A stretch of DNA of 64,000 bases, taken from assembly GCA_013214355.1 (NCBI GenBank), contig JABSSL010000012.1, positions 62,001-126,000 of the forward strand. The letters are read 5' to 3'. This DNA is from Saprospiraceae bacterium (GTDB lineage Bacteria > Bacteroidota > Bacteroidia > Chitinophagales > Saprospiraceae). The stretch's first letter is position 1. Every line of letters begins with the position of its first letter. Shown here piece after piece: positions 26,246-36,053 of this stretch. Below the pieces are notes generated by a model. It did no database searches, had not been told where the DNA came from, and saw only the letters and a list, made by a program, of their open reading frames with translations. The position numbers were made by a program, and so were the translations under genes.

Positions 26246-28276
26246 CTATTGTGCGCGTTTAGATTCTATATCTGGATCGATACTTTTGGCTTTAGCAAAG
26301 GCTTCATTAGCCTTTGACTCATCCTGGGCATTAAGATGTGCAACTCCTAGGTCAAACCACGCACTGGCATTATTAGGTTGAAGTACGGTGCATTTGGTAA
26401 ATAGGCGGATGGCCTCTGCTGAATTACCACTCATTCCACTGGCCACTCCGAGTAGTCGGATTGTCTGAAAGTCGTTTGGACGTAGTTGGAAGGCTTGTTG
26501 TAGGTAATTGAGTGCTTTGGAAAGATCATTGGCTTGCTCCCCATAGTACTGCCCTGCTTGAGTGAAAGCAATCCCCAAGTTATTATTAGCCTCTGTATAA
26601 TCGGGATCTACATTCAAAGATTGTTGATAGGAGCTGATTGCCGCTTCGTATTGCTTCAGGTATAAATGTGCATTTCCCTTCAATAGCCAGGCGTTTTTGT
26701 AGGTGGGATGAATGCGTACCGCTTCTTCCAAATGGCCTAAGGCCTCTTGTAGCATATTGTCTTTCCTTGCCTGGTTTTCTGGTTTTTGAGATTGTGCGAC
26801 CAATTCACCTCCGGTTGCATTGCGAAGCTTGGCACTATTGGGTGCTACCTCGATATCTGTAGTGAATAATTTGTAGTTGTTTTTCCAGGCGTAGTTTCGA
26901 GTTATCGTTTTTAGACTTAGCAAAGCAATGATGACTCCAAGTACGGGAACCAAGGTCTTAAGTGGCAGCCGGTTGCGTGCCAACAAGCGATAGCTCAGCA
27001 CTCCTATCAGTAGGCAAAAGGCTAAGGAAGGCATAAAAATTAAGCGCTCTGACATATTCGTTCCAATCGGGAAAACAATATTTGATGCGATAGAAATCGT
27101 GGCCAGAAAGAATAAGATAGCATAACTGATAGGGTCTCTTCTTTTGAGTCCGAATAAGGCATAAGCAATCATACCGAGGTATAGCAGTAGACTGAGGATG
27201 ACCTGCCAGTCTCCCCAACTCATGATGTCTACCTGTCGTGGATAATAATCATGGGATAAGGGGTGGGGGAAAACTAATAGCTGTATGTATTTACCTAGGG
27301 TGAAAGTGATCGTGGCAGAACGTTCTGCTGGGCTGAAAGGAATCCATTGGTTGTTCTCAATTTTCAGGAATGGATTATTCATTAACTCCATCGGTGGATC
27401 ACCGATAGATACACCCAGGATAGAAAAGCGAATAGTCAGGAAAATCGCACTGGCCACTACATAAGGGCCAAGAGCTGAAATGATCTTAGGTATTTTCGTT
27501 GGGGTAAAGAAATAGAGACTTAGCGGTACAACGGCCAAAAAGGTAATGGCATTCTCCTTGGACATTAGGGCTAGGAAGAAGACTATCCCTGCCAATAGAT
27601 GGAATAACCATCTATCAGTAATTTTGGCCTTGACGGTAAAGTATAAGGCCGCCAAGCTCCCCATCAGTGCTAGGATCTCATCTCTCCCCTTGATATTAGC
27701 AACTGCTTCTGTGTGTATAGGGTGAACGGCGAATAAGGCTGTGGTGACGAGGGCAACGATGGCCGCCTTGCTGGGAGGGAACTCGATTTTAAACAATAAT
27801 AGCAGTAGACTATATAACAACACGATAGTTGCCCCAAATAATAATGTATTGAGTAAATGGCTGATCCAGGGTCTTCCTCTTTGGCTAGCGGGCTCATTGT
27901 CTGCTCCCGCTTTTTTCGCGAATAATTCCCATTCTAGAGCAAAGGTCACCAAGCTAAGAGGCCGGTAGCGACCACCTGCGACCAATTGGGATTTACCTTC
28001 CTCCTTAAAAAAACCAAAAAAGGTATCCTTGCTAAGAATCCCATCAATCCCAGATACTCCATCCGTAGTGAACATATTATCGTGGATAACGATAGCGTCA
28101 TCTAGTGCGTAATCCAGACTGGTGGTGTTGATATAGCAAAAGAAGCTTAGAGAAAAGAGGACGATCTTGTGTAATCGTGAATTGGTTAACCAAGAGGGGT
28201 AAGTATTGGCCGCTTGGGTAGGTCTTGACTTTACGGTTTTCTTCTTGGCTTTTGCCATGCATTCCTGATTTTGCAA
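26246..28276 (-). CDS. multi-pass membrane protein with C-terminal TPR repeats (TMTC-like)
   Basis: A 676-residue inner-membrane protein. About ten or more hydrophobic helices occupy residues 35-460, followed by TPR repeats (about 500-660) such as NAWLLKGNAHLYLKQYEAAI and ASAWFDLGVAHLNAQDESKA. The loop after the early helices has HPIHTEAVANIKGRDEIL, a hallmark of the TMTC/PMT-like glycosyltransferase-fold membrane proteins, and an acidic TSLDYALDDAIVIHDN precedes it. Animal TMTC proteins are O-mannosyltransferases; bacterial members are uncharacterised, so a glycosyl transfer role is only possible. Start may be Met1 or Met7 (28258), which begins a Lys-rich segment. Confidence 0.8.
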   Translation of the reverse strand: MQNQECMAKAKKKTVKSRPTQAANTYPSWLTNSRLHKIVLFSLSFFCYINTTSLDYALDDAIVIHDNMFTTDGVSGIDGILSKDTFFGFFKEEGKSQLVAGGRYRPLSLVTFALEWELFAKKAGADNEPASQRGRPWISHLLNTLLFGATIVLLYSLLLLLFKIEFPPSKAAIVALVTTALFAVHPIHTEAVANIKGRDEILALMGSLAALYFTVKAKITDRWLFHLLAGIVFFLALMSKENAITFLAVVPLSLYFFTPTKIPKIISALGPYVVASAIFLTIRFSILGVSIGDPPMELMNNPFLKIENNQWIPFSPAERSATITFTLGKYIQLLVFPHPLSHDYYPRQVDIMSWGDWQVILSLLLYLGMIAYALFGLKRRDPISYAILFFLATISIASNIVFPIGTNMSERLIFMPSLAFCLLIGVLSYRLLARNRLPLKTLVPVLGVIIALLSLKTITRNYAWKNNYKLFTTDIEVAPNSAKLRNATGGELVAQSQKPENQARKDNMLQEALGHLEEAVRIHPTYKNAWLLKGNAHLYLKQYEAAISSYQQSLNVDPDYTEANNNLGIAFTQAGQYYGEQANDLSKALNYLQQAFQLRPNDFQTIRLLGVASGMSGNSAEAIRLFTKCTVLQPNNASAWFDLGVAHLNAQDESKANEAFAKAKSIDPDIESKRAQ

Positions 28277-28611
28277 GTACTCAGGATAATCATTACCTGA
28301 CTATCCTTGATAAATTTGATGCTTATGAGCAGACTTTGGACAGCTTACAAATTTTGTCAAAGAAGGGATTTTACTTGCCAAACGAAGGCAACTTCAAATT
28401 AACCCGCCTCAAATTAGAGAAAATTGGGATAAAAGCAGCGCCTTAGTTCGCAGAAATATTCTCTCAAGCTACGGTATAAAGCAAGGTGTTTGTTGGCCGC
28501 TAAGGAAGGAATACTTACCTTGAAGGGTGTAATTTTCTTCCATTTTTTAATTCACTAAAATCTGTCTTCTGAGATAGAGTATTCGTTTACCTTGACCTCA
28601 ACTTTTGCAGA
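28277..28611. other. 335-bp intergenic region
   Basis: Lies between the divergent TPR-protein and phosphatase genes, so it must carry both promoters. I found no full TAnnTTTG match. The only short reading frame (28225-28446) overlaps the TPR gene start and is not supported. Confidence 0.4.
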
Positions 28612-30033
28612 ATGAAAAAACTAATCCCGGCTCCTTTCAAATCCGCGTTTCATCTTTCCCTTTTGGGGGGACTTCTTTTTTGTACGCTCTCCGTTTCCGC
28701 GCAGTACGAAAAAGGAAAAGATTATTACACTCCTTCTAAAGTACCTGATCGTATCATACTGACCCTGACGGAGAGTCCATCTACAACTCAAGCGGTGACC
28801 TGGCGTACCTCTACCGAGGTGACAAAAGGTAAAGGACAATTAATGCTAGCTGATCCTTCTCCTGATATAGTTGGAGATTTGCAGGAGGTTGAAGCAGAGA
28901 CAACCGTATTAGAAAGTGATAAAAGTACGGCCCACTATCACACCTTAACCTTCACTAATTTATTGCCTAATACGCAGTATGCCTATCGTGTAGGAGGAGA
29001 TGAATTGTGGAGTGAATGGTTTCATTTCACTACAGCGGCAAAGGGTAATGCTTCTTATTCTTTTCTGTACTTTGGTGATGCACAGAATGATTTAAAATCG
29101 CGTTGGTCTCGTACCATTCGAGGTGCTTACAGCAAGATGCCTGACGCCGACTTCCTAATGCATGCGGGAGATCTGGTAAACAGAGCCAATAGTGATCATG
29201 AATGGGGAGAGTGGTTCTATGCCGGAGGGTGGATTTATGGCATGATGCCTAGCATTGCTACTCCAGGCAATCATGAATATGCCAGAGATCCCAACCAAGG
29301 CCGGGTACTTTCTAAGCATTGGCAACCCACCTTCAATTTGCCAGTTAATGGACCTGATGACCTCAAGGAAACAGTCTACTTTTTTGATTACCATAATACC
29401 AGATTCATTTCACTTGATTCACAGAAATTTTTGAGTTCAGAGAGCAGTCGTGCGGAGCAATTGGAATGGCTTAAGGAGGTACTTTCCAGTAACAAGATGA
29501 AGTGGACGATTCTAACTATGCACCATCCCGTTTATTCTTCGGCCGTGGGGAGAGCTAACGAAGAAATGAAACAGTTCTTGGCGCCATTATTGGAAGAATA
29601 TAAAGTGGATTTAGTACTACAGGGACATGATCATGCTTACGGGCGTGGCGGGAATCTGCCCATTGGCAAAAAGAAAATCGTAATGGAAGGCCCTGTATAT
29701 GTAGTGTCAGTTAGTGGCCCCAAAATGTATGTAAACGCGATGGAGGAGTGGATGCAACGTGCAGCTTCCAATACTCAACTATACCAGTTGATCAGAGTTG
29801 ATGGTAATCGCCTAAGATTTGAAGCTTACATGGTTACGGGTGAGTTATACGATGCTTTTGAATTGATGAAAAAGCCAAATGGGAGAACCATTTTTAGGGA
29901 TAAAGCTCCAGAAAACGTACCTGAGCGCTTAGATATTCCACCTCGGTATCAAAAACAAGCTACTGAAGAGCAGCTGAAGGAATTTAATAAGCGTTTCAGA
30001 AAATATAAAGCTAAGCGTGGAGGAACACAGTAG
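28612..30033 (+). CDS. secreted purple-acid-type phosphatase/metallophosphoesterase
   Basis: A 473-residue exported enzyme that probably releases phosphate from esters. The signal peptide ends near CTLSVSAQYE. Residues about 45-140 are a fibronectin-III-like domain as in plant and bacterial purple acid phosphatases (RIILTLTESPSTTQAVTWRT, LPNTQYAYRVGG). The metallophosphatase domain has the full metal set: YFGDAQND, HAGDLVNR, PGNHEY, MHHPVYS and QGHDHAYGR. The second and fifth motifs carry the expected Asp, Asn and His ligands. A basic C-terminal tail (KRFRKYKAKRGG) follows, with no T9SS sorting domain. It converges with tnaA. Confidence 0.9.
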   Translation: MKKLIPAPFKSAFHLSLLGGLLFCTLSVSAQYEKGKDYYTPSKVPDRIILTLTESPSTTQAVTWRTSTEVTKGKGQLMLADPSPDIVGDLQEVEAETTVLESDKSTAHYHTLTFTNLLPNTQYAYRVGGDELWSEWFHFTTAAKGNASYSFLYFGDAQNDLKSRWSRTIRGAYSKMPDADFLMHAGDLVNRANSDHEWGEWFYAGGWIYGMMPSIATPGNHEYARDPNQGRVLSKHWQPTFNLPVNGPDDLKETVYFFDYHNTRFISLDSQKFLSSESSRAEQLEWLKEVLSSNKMKWTILTMHHPVYSSAVGRANEEMKQFLAPLLEEYKVDLVLQGHDHAYGRGGNLPIGKKKIVMEGPVYVVSVSGPKMYVNAMEEWMQRAASNTQLYQLIRVDGNRLRFEAYMVTGELYDAFELMKKPNGRTIFRDKAPENVPERLDIPPRYQKQATEEQLKEFNKRFRKYKAKRGGTQ

Positions 30034-30062
30034 TATGGTTTTTTCGCTTAGCCTGCAAGGGC

Positions 30063-30090
30063 AAGTATGGGTGAAAAACCACCCATACTT
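30063..30090. terminator. hairpin between convergent phosphatase and tryptophanase genes
   Basis: AAGTATGGGT (30063-30072) and ACCCATACTT (30081-30090) form a perfect 10-bp stem with an 8-nt loop. No U-tract follows on either strand, so termination is likely but not certain. Confidence 0.5.
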
Positions 30091-30104
30091 ACTATAGTTC
30101 GTTC

Positions 30105-31517
30105 TTACACCAATATAGGGTTAGCTACCCTTGAAGGACTTTTGGCCCTCTCCAGCTCCACGGTAAAGTGGCGAAGAATCTTGGCTTGTCTCTTAATCGT
30201 AAATCCATTCTTCAACTCATGACTTCGAGCTGCAACATTAGCCATAGTAGCAGCTACGTAATCCATGTGAGCACGAGAATATACCCGGCGTGGAATCGCT
30301 AAGCGAAGTAGCTCCATTTCTGCCAATCTATCCTCTCCTGTTTCTGGGTCTCGATCAGCTAGTAAGGTGCCAATTTCCACGCCTCGTACACCTCCTTCTA
30401 TATAAGCTTCTACCGCTAGCAATTGAGCAGGGTACTGCGTTTGCGGAATTTGAGGGAGCATACGTTTGGCATCGATATAAAGCGCATGCCCGCCCACTGG
30501 TTCTTGAATGGGAATTCCATGCTTCTTTAGTTGTTCACCTAGGTATTGCACCTGCTTAACGCGATCTTCCAGGTAATCAAATTCAACTCCTTCCTGTAGG
30601 CCGACGGCCAGTGCACCCATTGCACGACCACTCATCCCTCCATAGGTCAGAAACCCTTCGTAGATTATCGTATACTGACCCAGCTTTTCATACAATTTAG
30701 GGTCATTTAGTGCAATGAAACCACCGATATTCACCAAGCCATCTTTCTTCGAACTCATCCAAACTACCTCCACGTCTTTGAACATGGCTCGGACAATATC
30801 CCTGATACTCCAATCGGCATATTCCGCTTCTCGAGTTTTGATGAAGTAAGCGTTCTCTGCATAGCGAGCAATGTCCATGTAGACGGGGATACCGTAGCGC
30901 TGAGCCAAGGCGCGAGTGTCTTGAATATTGGCGAGTGAAACCGGCTGTCCTCCGACTGTATTACAGGTAACCGTGATATTGATGAAGGGAATGTGTTCTT
31001 TCCCATATTTTAAGATTACGTCCTCCAACTTCTCAAGATCGATATTGCCTTTGAAGGGGTGTTCCAGGGCAGTATCAAATGCTTCGGAAATAGTACAATC
31101 TATAGCCTTAGCTTTGCGGAATTCAATATGCCCTTTCGTTGTATCAAAATGAGCATTCCCTGGGATGACGTCTCCTTCTTTCACCGTTGCGGAGAAGAGA
31201 ATATTCTCCGCCGCTCTGCCTTGATGGGTAGGAGCTAGGTATTCAAATCCGAGGATGTCTTGTACGGAGCGTAGTAGCTTGAAATAGGATTCTGAACCCG
31301 CATAACTTTCGTCGCCAATCATGATTTCGGCCCACTGTTGTTCACTCATGGCACCGGTGCCGGAGTCCGTCATCAGGTCAATAATCACCCAGTCGCTGTG
31401 GATATTAAAGAGGTTATAGTTCACCTCTTGGATTTTTGCGCTGCGTTCTTCTCTAGTTCTAAAATATACGGGTTCTACTACTTTCGTTTTATAAGGAGGA
31501 ATTGCTGGTAATTTCAT
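30105..31517 (-). CDS. tnaA: tryptophanase
   Basis: PLP enzyme that splits L-tryptophan to indole, pyruvate and ammonia in the cytoplasm; 470 residues as expected. The PLP lysine lies in WMSSKKDGLVNIGG (second Lys, about residue 258). THQGRAAENI, MDIARYAENAYFIK, GVEIGTLLADRDPETG and ILRHFTVEL match tryptophanase more closely than tyrosine phenol-lyase. The two families are close relatives, and the SSKKDGLVNIGG core is somewhat phenol-lyase-like, so substrate should be confirmed. It stands alone, with no TnaC leader or tnaB transporter nearby. Confidence 0.88.
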   Translation of the reverse strand: MKLPAIPPYKTKVVEPVYFRTREERSAKIQEVNYNLFNIHSDWVIIDLMTDSGTGAMSEQQWAEIMIGDESYAGSESYFKLLRSVQDILGFEYLAPTHQGRAAENILFSATVKEGDVIPGNAHFDTTKGHIEFRKAKAIDCTISEAFDTALEHPFKGNIDLEKLEDVILKYGKEHIPFINITVTCNTVGGQPVSLANIQDTRALAQRYGIPVYMDIARYAENAYFIKTREAEYADWSIRDIVRAMFKDVEVVWMSSKKDGLVNIGGFIALNDPKLYEKLGQYTIIYEGFLTYGGMSGRAMGALAVGLQEGVEFDYLEDRVKQVQYLGEQLKKHGIPIQEPVGGHALYIDAKRMLPQIPQTQYPAQLLAVEAYIEGGVRGVEIGTLLADRDPETGEDRLAEMELLRLAIPRRVYSRAHMDYVAATMANVAARSHELKNGFTIKRQAKILRHFTVELERAKSPSRVANPILV

Positions 31518-31844
31518 AATGAATTAGATTTTGCAGCATTGATCAAGACCACTAGGGTAGACCAATACCTATTAAGAATGCCTCCCCAACTAGCGTTTAG
31601 TCAGAGAAGGTCAAGAGAAAATTCAAGCCATTCGGCTCGCTAAAAATGAAAAAGAAATACGTAGGAAAAGGACAGGCTGTCCTTGACGGGAAAGGATTAA
31701 GCGATGAAAGGGTCTCTCTTCTTAATGAACCTAAAAATGAAATTTAACCGCATAACACAAAGTTACTGGATTTTGTAAAAAGAATCCAGCTCAACACAAA
31801 AATGGTTTTGGAGGAATGGGGTTTTCCTCCAAAACCAGGGGACC
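31518..31844. other. 327-bp region between acs and tnaA
   Basis: Contains the acs terminator (31798-31837) and a second 7-bp hairpin, CTGGATT/AATCCAG (31766-31772 with 31783-31789). It should also hold the tnaA promoter, but no clear TAnnTTTG was found. No gene is seen. Confidence 0.4.
31798..31837 (-). terminator. rho-independent terminator of acs
   Basis: Bases 31803-31816 pair perfectly with 31824-31837 (14 bp) around a 7-nt loop. On the minus strand five T residues follow (31802-31798). It lies 8 bp after the acs stop codon. Confidence 0.88.
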
Positions 31845-33794
31845 CTAAACTAGGGCGCCATTAATAACTTCCTCTACTACTTCAGGGTTAAGCAATGTGG
31901 AAATATCGCCTAAATTCGAAGTATCACTTGAGGCTACTTTTCTAAGAATACGGCGCATAATCTTACCTGAACGTGTCTTGGGCAATCCACTTACAATCTG
32001 GATCTTGTCAGGCTTAGCGATAGGGCCGATCTCCTTAGTTACTACGGCCAAGATTTCTTTGCGGAAGGCATCTTCATCGGGTACGGGATCACCAATGATG
32101 ACGTAAGCATAAATGCCCTGTCCCTTGATGTCATGTGGATAACCTACTACGGCAGACTCTACCACATTAGGGTGCTCATCAATGGCATTTTCTACTTCTG
32201 CAGTTCCCATACGATGTCCAGATACATTGATCACATCATCGACCCGTCCAATAATTCGGTACCGACCGTCCGCATCTCGACGTGCGCCATCTCCAGTGAA
32301 GTATAGATTCTCGAAAGAAGAAAAGTAGGTTATTCTACAACGCTCATGATCACCGTAAGTGGTACGGAGCATCGAAGGCCATGGGAATTTTACACAAAGC
32401 AAGCCCTCGACATCATTCCCTTCTACCAACGCTCCTTGCGAGTCAACCAAGATGGGCTGTATGCCAGGCATGGGATAGGAGGCAAAGCAGGGTTTTGTGT
32501 CGGTAATGCCAGGAAGCGGCGTGATCATAATGCCGCCTGTTTCGGTTTGCCACCAAGTATCTACAATAGGAGCGTGTCCTCTTCCCACTTTTTCATCGTA
32601 CCAATGCCACGCCTCTTCATTAATAGGTTCTCCCACACTACCAATGACTTTTAGTGTGCTGAGATCATATTTATCTACAAACTCATCTCCTTTCGCCATC
32701 AAGGCTCGGATTGCAGTCGGGGCAGTGTAGAACTGATTTACTTTTAGTTTATCACATACCTCCCAGAATCTGCCTGCATCAGGGTAAGTGGGAACGCCCT
32801 CAAACATAACTGTCGTTGCTCCTGCCAGGAGCGGGCCGTATACGATATAGCTATGCCCGGTAATCCAGCCGATATCAGCGGTACACCAATAGACATCTCC
32901 ATCCTGGTATTGGAAAACATTGCGGAAGCTAAAACAAGTATAAACCATGTAGCCACCACAGGTATGGACTACCCCTTTAGGCTTTCCTGTGGATCCAGAG
33001 GTGTAAAGGATGAATAACATATCTTCCGAATCCATTGCCTCTGCCGGGCAATCCGCAGACTGGGCATCTACTTCTTCATGCCACCACTTGTCTCGGCCTG
33101 CTTCCATCTCTACCTCTCCTCCCGTATTGCGATGCACCAACACCGTCTTAATGCTATCGCAGTCCATGGCTAGCGCATCATCTACTACTTTCTTAACCGG
33201 GATATTCTTGGCTCCTCGGTTATTATAATCTGAGCAGATCACCATTTTGCAAGTAGAATCCTTGATCCGGTCCGCCAGAGCTTGGGCGGAAAAGCCGGCA
33301 AATACTACAGAGTGGATGGCGCCTACACGTGCACAGGCCAGCACCGCAATAGCTAATTCTGGTACCATGGGCATATAAAAGCATACGCGGTCTCCCTTTT
33401 GAATACCACTGGCTTTTAAGGCATTGGCGGTTTTACAAACTGCAGCATGTAATTCCTTATAGGTATAGCTTATGTTTGCTTGTGATGGATCATTGGGCTC
33501 AAATAAAATAGCCACTTGATCTCCGCGATCTGCTAAGTGTCGATCTAGGCAATTTTCGGTAATATTCAATTTCCCTCCTACAAACCACTTCACGTCTGGA
33601 TCTTTGAAGTTCCAGTCCAAAGTTTTATCCCATTTCTTCTGCCAGTGAAACGTCTCGGCCTGTTCTGCCCAGAAGCCTTCGGGATCGTTCACACTTCTTT
33701 GATACGCGTCCTTATATTCTGCTAAGGATTTTACCTGTAGTGTCATAGGTACAATTCTGTTTGGTTCTTCGATAAATCCCGTGTTTGAAGACAC
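31845..33794 (-). CDS. acs: acetyl-CoA synthetase
   Basis: Activates acetate to acetyl-CoA with ATP through acetyl-AMP; 649 residues, full length. The AMP-binding core is YTSGSTGKPKGVVH, the A5 region is DTWWQTETGGIM, the hinge is YFTGDGARRDADG, and the acetylatable lysine lies in PKTRSGKIMRRILR near the C-terminus. Met1 and Met17 (VPMTLQVKSLAEY) are both possible starts. The gene lies downstream of an acetate-type symporter and its small subunit on the same strand, about 250 bp apart with a 7-bp repeat array between, so the group looks like an acetate uptake and activation unit. Confidence 0.95.
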   Translation of the reverse strand: MSSNTGFIEEPNRIVPMTLQVKSLAEYKDAYQRSVNDPEGFWAEQAETFHWQKKWDKTLDWNFKDPDVKWFVGGKLNITENCLDRHLADRGDQVAILFEPNDPSQANISYTYKELHAAVCKTANALKASGIQKGDRVCFYMPMVPELAIAVLACARVGAIHSVVFAGFSAQALADRIKDSTCKMVICSDYNNRGAKNIPVKKVVDDALAMDCDSIKTVLVHRNTGGEVEMEAGRDKWWHEEVDAQSADCPAEAMDSEDMLFILYTSGSTGKPKGVVHTCGGYMVYTCFSFRNVFQYQDGDVYWCTADIGWITGHSYIVYGPLLAGATTVMFEGVPTYPDAGRFWEVCDKLKVNQFYTAPTAIRALMAKGDEFVDKYDLSTLKVIGSVGEPINEEAWHWYDEKVGRGHAPIVDTWWQTETGGIMITPLPGITDTKPCFASYPMPGIQPILVDSQGALVEGNDVEGLLCVKFPWPSMLRTTYGDHERCRITYFSSFENLYFTGDGARRDADGRYRIIGRVDDVINVSGHRMGTAEVENAIDEHPNVVESAVVGYPHDIKGQGIYAYVIIGDPVPDEDAFRKEILAVVTKEIGPIAKPDKIQIVSGLPKTRSGKIMRRILRKVASSDTSNLGDISTLLNPEVVEEVINGALV

Positions 33795-33970
33795 CCAAAA
33801 ATGAAATTCAACGCTTTATTGACAGTAATCGTCAGTATGCGTTTTTTCTTCTCATTTTATGATTGCCCACGAGTTTTGCCGAAGAAGGTTATGTTTTTAT
33901 AGCTGTAATTGATTTTTCGTCAATAGAAACGATTATAGTTCTTAATGAATAATTATAAGAACTTAAATTC

Positions 33971-34047
33971 CATTCTCCATTCTCCATTCTCCATTCTCCA
34001 TTCTCCATTCTCCATTCTCCATTCTCCATTCTCCATTCTCCATTCTC
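33971..34047. repeat. 11-copy tandem 7-bp repeat (CATTCTC)
   Basis: Eleven perfect head-to-tail copies of CATTCTC run from 33971 to 34047. The last base of the array is also part of the stop codon of the symporter gene on the minus strand. Perfect short repeats like this are prone to length change by slippage. The array lies downstream of the symporter and upstream of acs, so its length could affect their coupling. Confidence 0.97.
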
Positions 34048-35741
34048 TAATGCGCAACTGCATCACCCGCTCCACTCGGAATTCTAATATCTTCCACGAT
34101 GTCCTGAACCTCTTGTGGAGGAGCTGCCGTTACTCTGGACACTACCATGGAGATAACAAGATTGATCATCATCGCTACGGTACCGAAACCTTCTGGTGAG
34201 ATACCAAACCACCAATCCTCTGCTGTCCCCCCACCAAACTTACCAAGCTTAAATTTCAGCATGTAAAAGAGCATGATAGAGATGCCCACCACCATACCCG
34301 TGATGGCGCCCTCGCGATTCATTCGTTTATCAAAAATACCTAAGATAATGGCCGGGAAGAAGGAGGCTGCGGCTAATCCAAAGGCCAAGGCTACCGTTGC
34401 GGCCACAAAATCTGGCGGATTAATACCGAAATAGCCTGCAATAACTACGGCTACGGTGGCGCCTAAGCGAGCAGCGATCAATTCATTTCGTTCGGATATA
34501 TCGGGCTTCAATTGCATTTTGATCAAATCCCTCGAAACAGCCGTAGAAATCACCAGGAGCAAACCTGCTGCGGTGGACAAGGCTGCTGCTAGTCCTCCCG
34601 CCGCCACCAAAGCAATTACCCAGTTGGGCAAACCTGCAATCTCCGGATTCGCCAATACCATAATGTCTTGATCAATCGTCAATTCATTGGTGTTCGGGTC
34701 GGCTACGTACTGAATTAAACCATCGTTGTTTTTATCATCATGCGTAATGAGTTTGGTGGTCTCCCATTTGGTGAACCACTCTGGCATGCTTGCATATTCT
34801 TTATTGCTTACCGTGTTGATCAAATTGGTGCGGGCAAAGGCTGCAATGGCTGGAGCAGTAGTGTATAAGATAGCGATGAAGAGCAAGGCGTAACCGGCTG
34901 AAATCCTGGCGTCACGTACTTTGGGAACGGTGAAAAAACGGACAATCACGTGGGGAAGTCCAGCAGTCCCTACCATTAAAGCCATGGTGATACAAAAGAT
35001 ATCTGTCATCGACTTAGTGCCGCTAGTATACTCGGCAAAGCCCAGTTCTCTATGCAGTTGGTCCAATTTATCGAGGAGAGCCATTTCAGAACCATCTGTT
35101 ACATTGCCTAGTAACCCGAGTTGAGGAACGACATTCCCAGTCATGGCTAAGGAAATGAAGAAAGCGGGTACCATGTAGGCAAAGATCAAGACACAATATT
35201 GAGCGACTTGCGTATAGGTAATACCCTTCATCCCACCAAGAACCGCATAGAAAAGGACAATAGCCATTCCTATATAAACACCAGTATTGATATCGACTTC
35301 AAGAAAACGCGAAAAGACAACTCCAACTCCGCGCATCTGCCCGGCCACGTAGGTAAAGGATACGATAATGGCACAAATCACAGCGACGGTTCTCGCAACA
35401 TTGGAGTAATAGCGATCTCCGATAAAATCAGGAACGGTGAATTTTCCAAACTTTCTGAGATAAGGGGCTAGCAATAAGGCTAGGAGTACATAGCCGCCCG
35501 TCCATCCCATCAGGTATACTCCTCCATCATACCCCATGAAACTAATGAGACCTGCCATGGAAATAAAAGAGGCAGCTGACATCCAATCGGCTGCAGTTGC
35601 CATTCCATTGGCTAAAGGTGATACTCCTCCGCCTGCCACATAAAACTCTTGGGTTGAGCCAGCTCTCGACCAAATGGCAATTCCAATGTATAAAGCAAAT
35701 GTAATTCCAACGATGATATAGGTCCAGGTTAATACACTCAT
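34047..35741 (-). CDS. sodium:solute symporter, acetate/ActP-like large subunit
   Basis: A 564-residue SSS-family transporter with about 13 membrane helices. Characteristic stretches are GGGVSPLANGMATAADWMSAASFI near the N-terminus and PHVIVRFFTVP in the middle; the latter is seen in the ActP and VC_2705 subgroups. A polar insertion of about 60 residues (around 330-390) precedes GLAAALSTAAGLLLVIS. The DUF4212 small-subunit gene just upstream marks it as a two-component SSS permease. Downstream acs suggests acetate or another short organic acid as substrate. The stop codon abuts a 7-bp repeat array. Confidence 0.88.
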   Translation of the reverse strand: MSVLTWTYIIVGITFALYIGIAIWSRAGSTQEFYVAGGGVSPLANGMATAADWMSAASFISMAGLISFMGYDGGVYLMGWTGGYVLLALLLAPYLRKFGKFTVPDFIGDRYYSNVARTVAVICAIIVSFTYVAGQMRGVGVVFSRFLEVDINTGVYIGMAIVLFYAVLGGMKGITYTQVAQYCVLIFAYMVPAFFISLAMTGNVVPQLGLLGNVTDGSEMALLDKLDQLHRELGFAEYTSGTKSMTDIFCITMALMVGTAGLPHVIVRFFTVPKVRDARISAGYALLFIAILYTTAPAIAAFARTNLINTVSNKEYASMPEWFTKWETTKLITHDDKNNDGLIQYVADPNTNELTIDQDIMVLANPEIAGLPNWVIALVAAGGLAAALSTAAGLLLVISTAVSRDLIKMQLKPDISERNELIAARLGATVAVVIAGYFGINPPDFVAATVALAFGLAAASFFPAIILGIFDKRMNREGAITGMVVGISIMLFYMLKFKLGKFGGGTAEDWWFGISPEGFGTVAMMINLVISMVVSRVTAAPPQEVQDIVEDIRIPSGAGDAVAH

Positions 35742-35795
35742 GATGTTTCTTTAATCGTAAAGCAGCTTAATATTCCAGGTGCGCAGCAGCTTGGC

Positions 35796-36053
35796 TTAGG
35801 ATTCATCCAAGCCATACTTCTGATCCAACTTATTCATTAGATATACATACACAAAGATGAGCACGACGAAAACATAAATGGACCCTTGTTGTGCAAACCA
35901 AAAGCCCAGTTTCGCACCACCGATACTCATGCTATTGAGCTGGTCTATCAATAAGATTCCAAAACCATATGAGACAATGAACCAAATCACCAAAAGGATG
36001 GCTAGATAGCGAAGGTTCTCTTTCCAGTAGGCTCTTAGCTTGTTCTCGGACAT
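35796..36053 (-). CDS. DUF4212 small subunit of the sodium:solute symporter
   Basis: An 85-residue protein with two membrane helices (about 15-35 and 50-70). YWKENLRYLAILLVIWF at the start and a YVYLMNKLDQKYGLDE end are typical of the DUF4212 family, which is nearly always encoded just before an SSS symporter. It precedes the large subunit by 54 bp and probably helps assemble or regulate it. Confidence 0.9.
   Translation of the reverse strand: MSENKLRAYWKENLRYLAILLVIWFIVSYGFGILLIDQLNSMSIGGAKLGFWFAQQGSIYVFVVLIFVYVYLMNKLDQKYGLDES

Noticed and set aside
30105-31517. Tyrosine phenol-lyase as the name
   Set aside because: The segment around VEIGTLLADRDPETG and the ILRHFTVEL end match tryptophanase better, although the families are close.
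31653-31664. TACGTAG word between tnaA and acs as a further nitrate-regulon site
   Set aside because: A single copy without a nearby -7 box or phased partners; chance occurrence is likely.
33971-34047. CRISPR array
   Set aside because: The units are 7 bp with no spacers, so this is a simple tandem repeat.
33945-34199. Plus-strand frame with repeated HSPFSIL units
   Set aside because: It is only the translation of the 7-bp repeat array plus antisense of the symporter gene.
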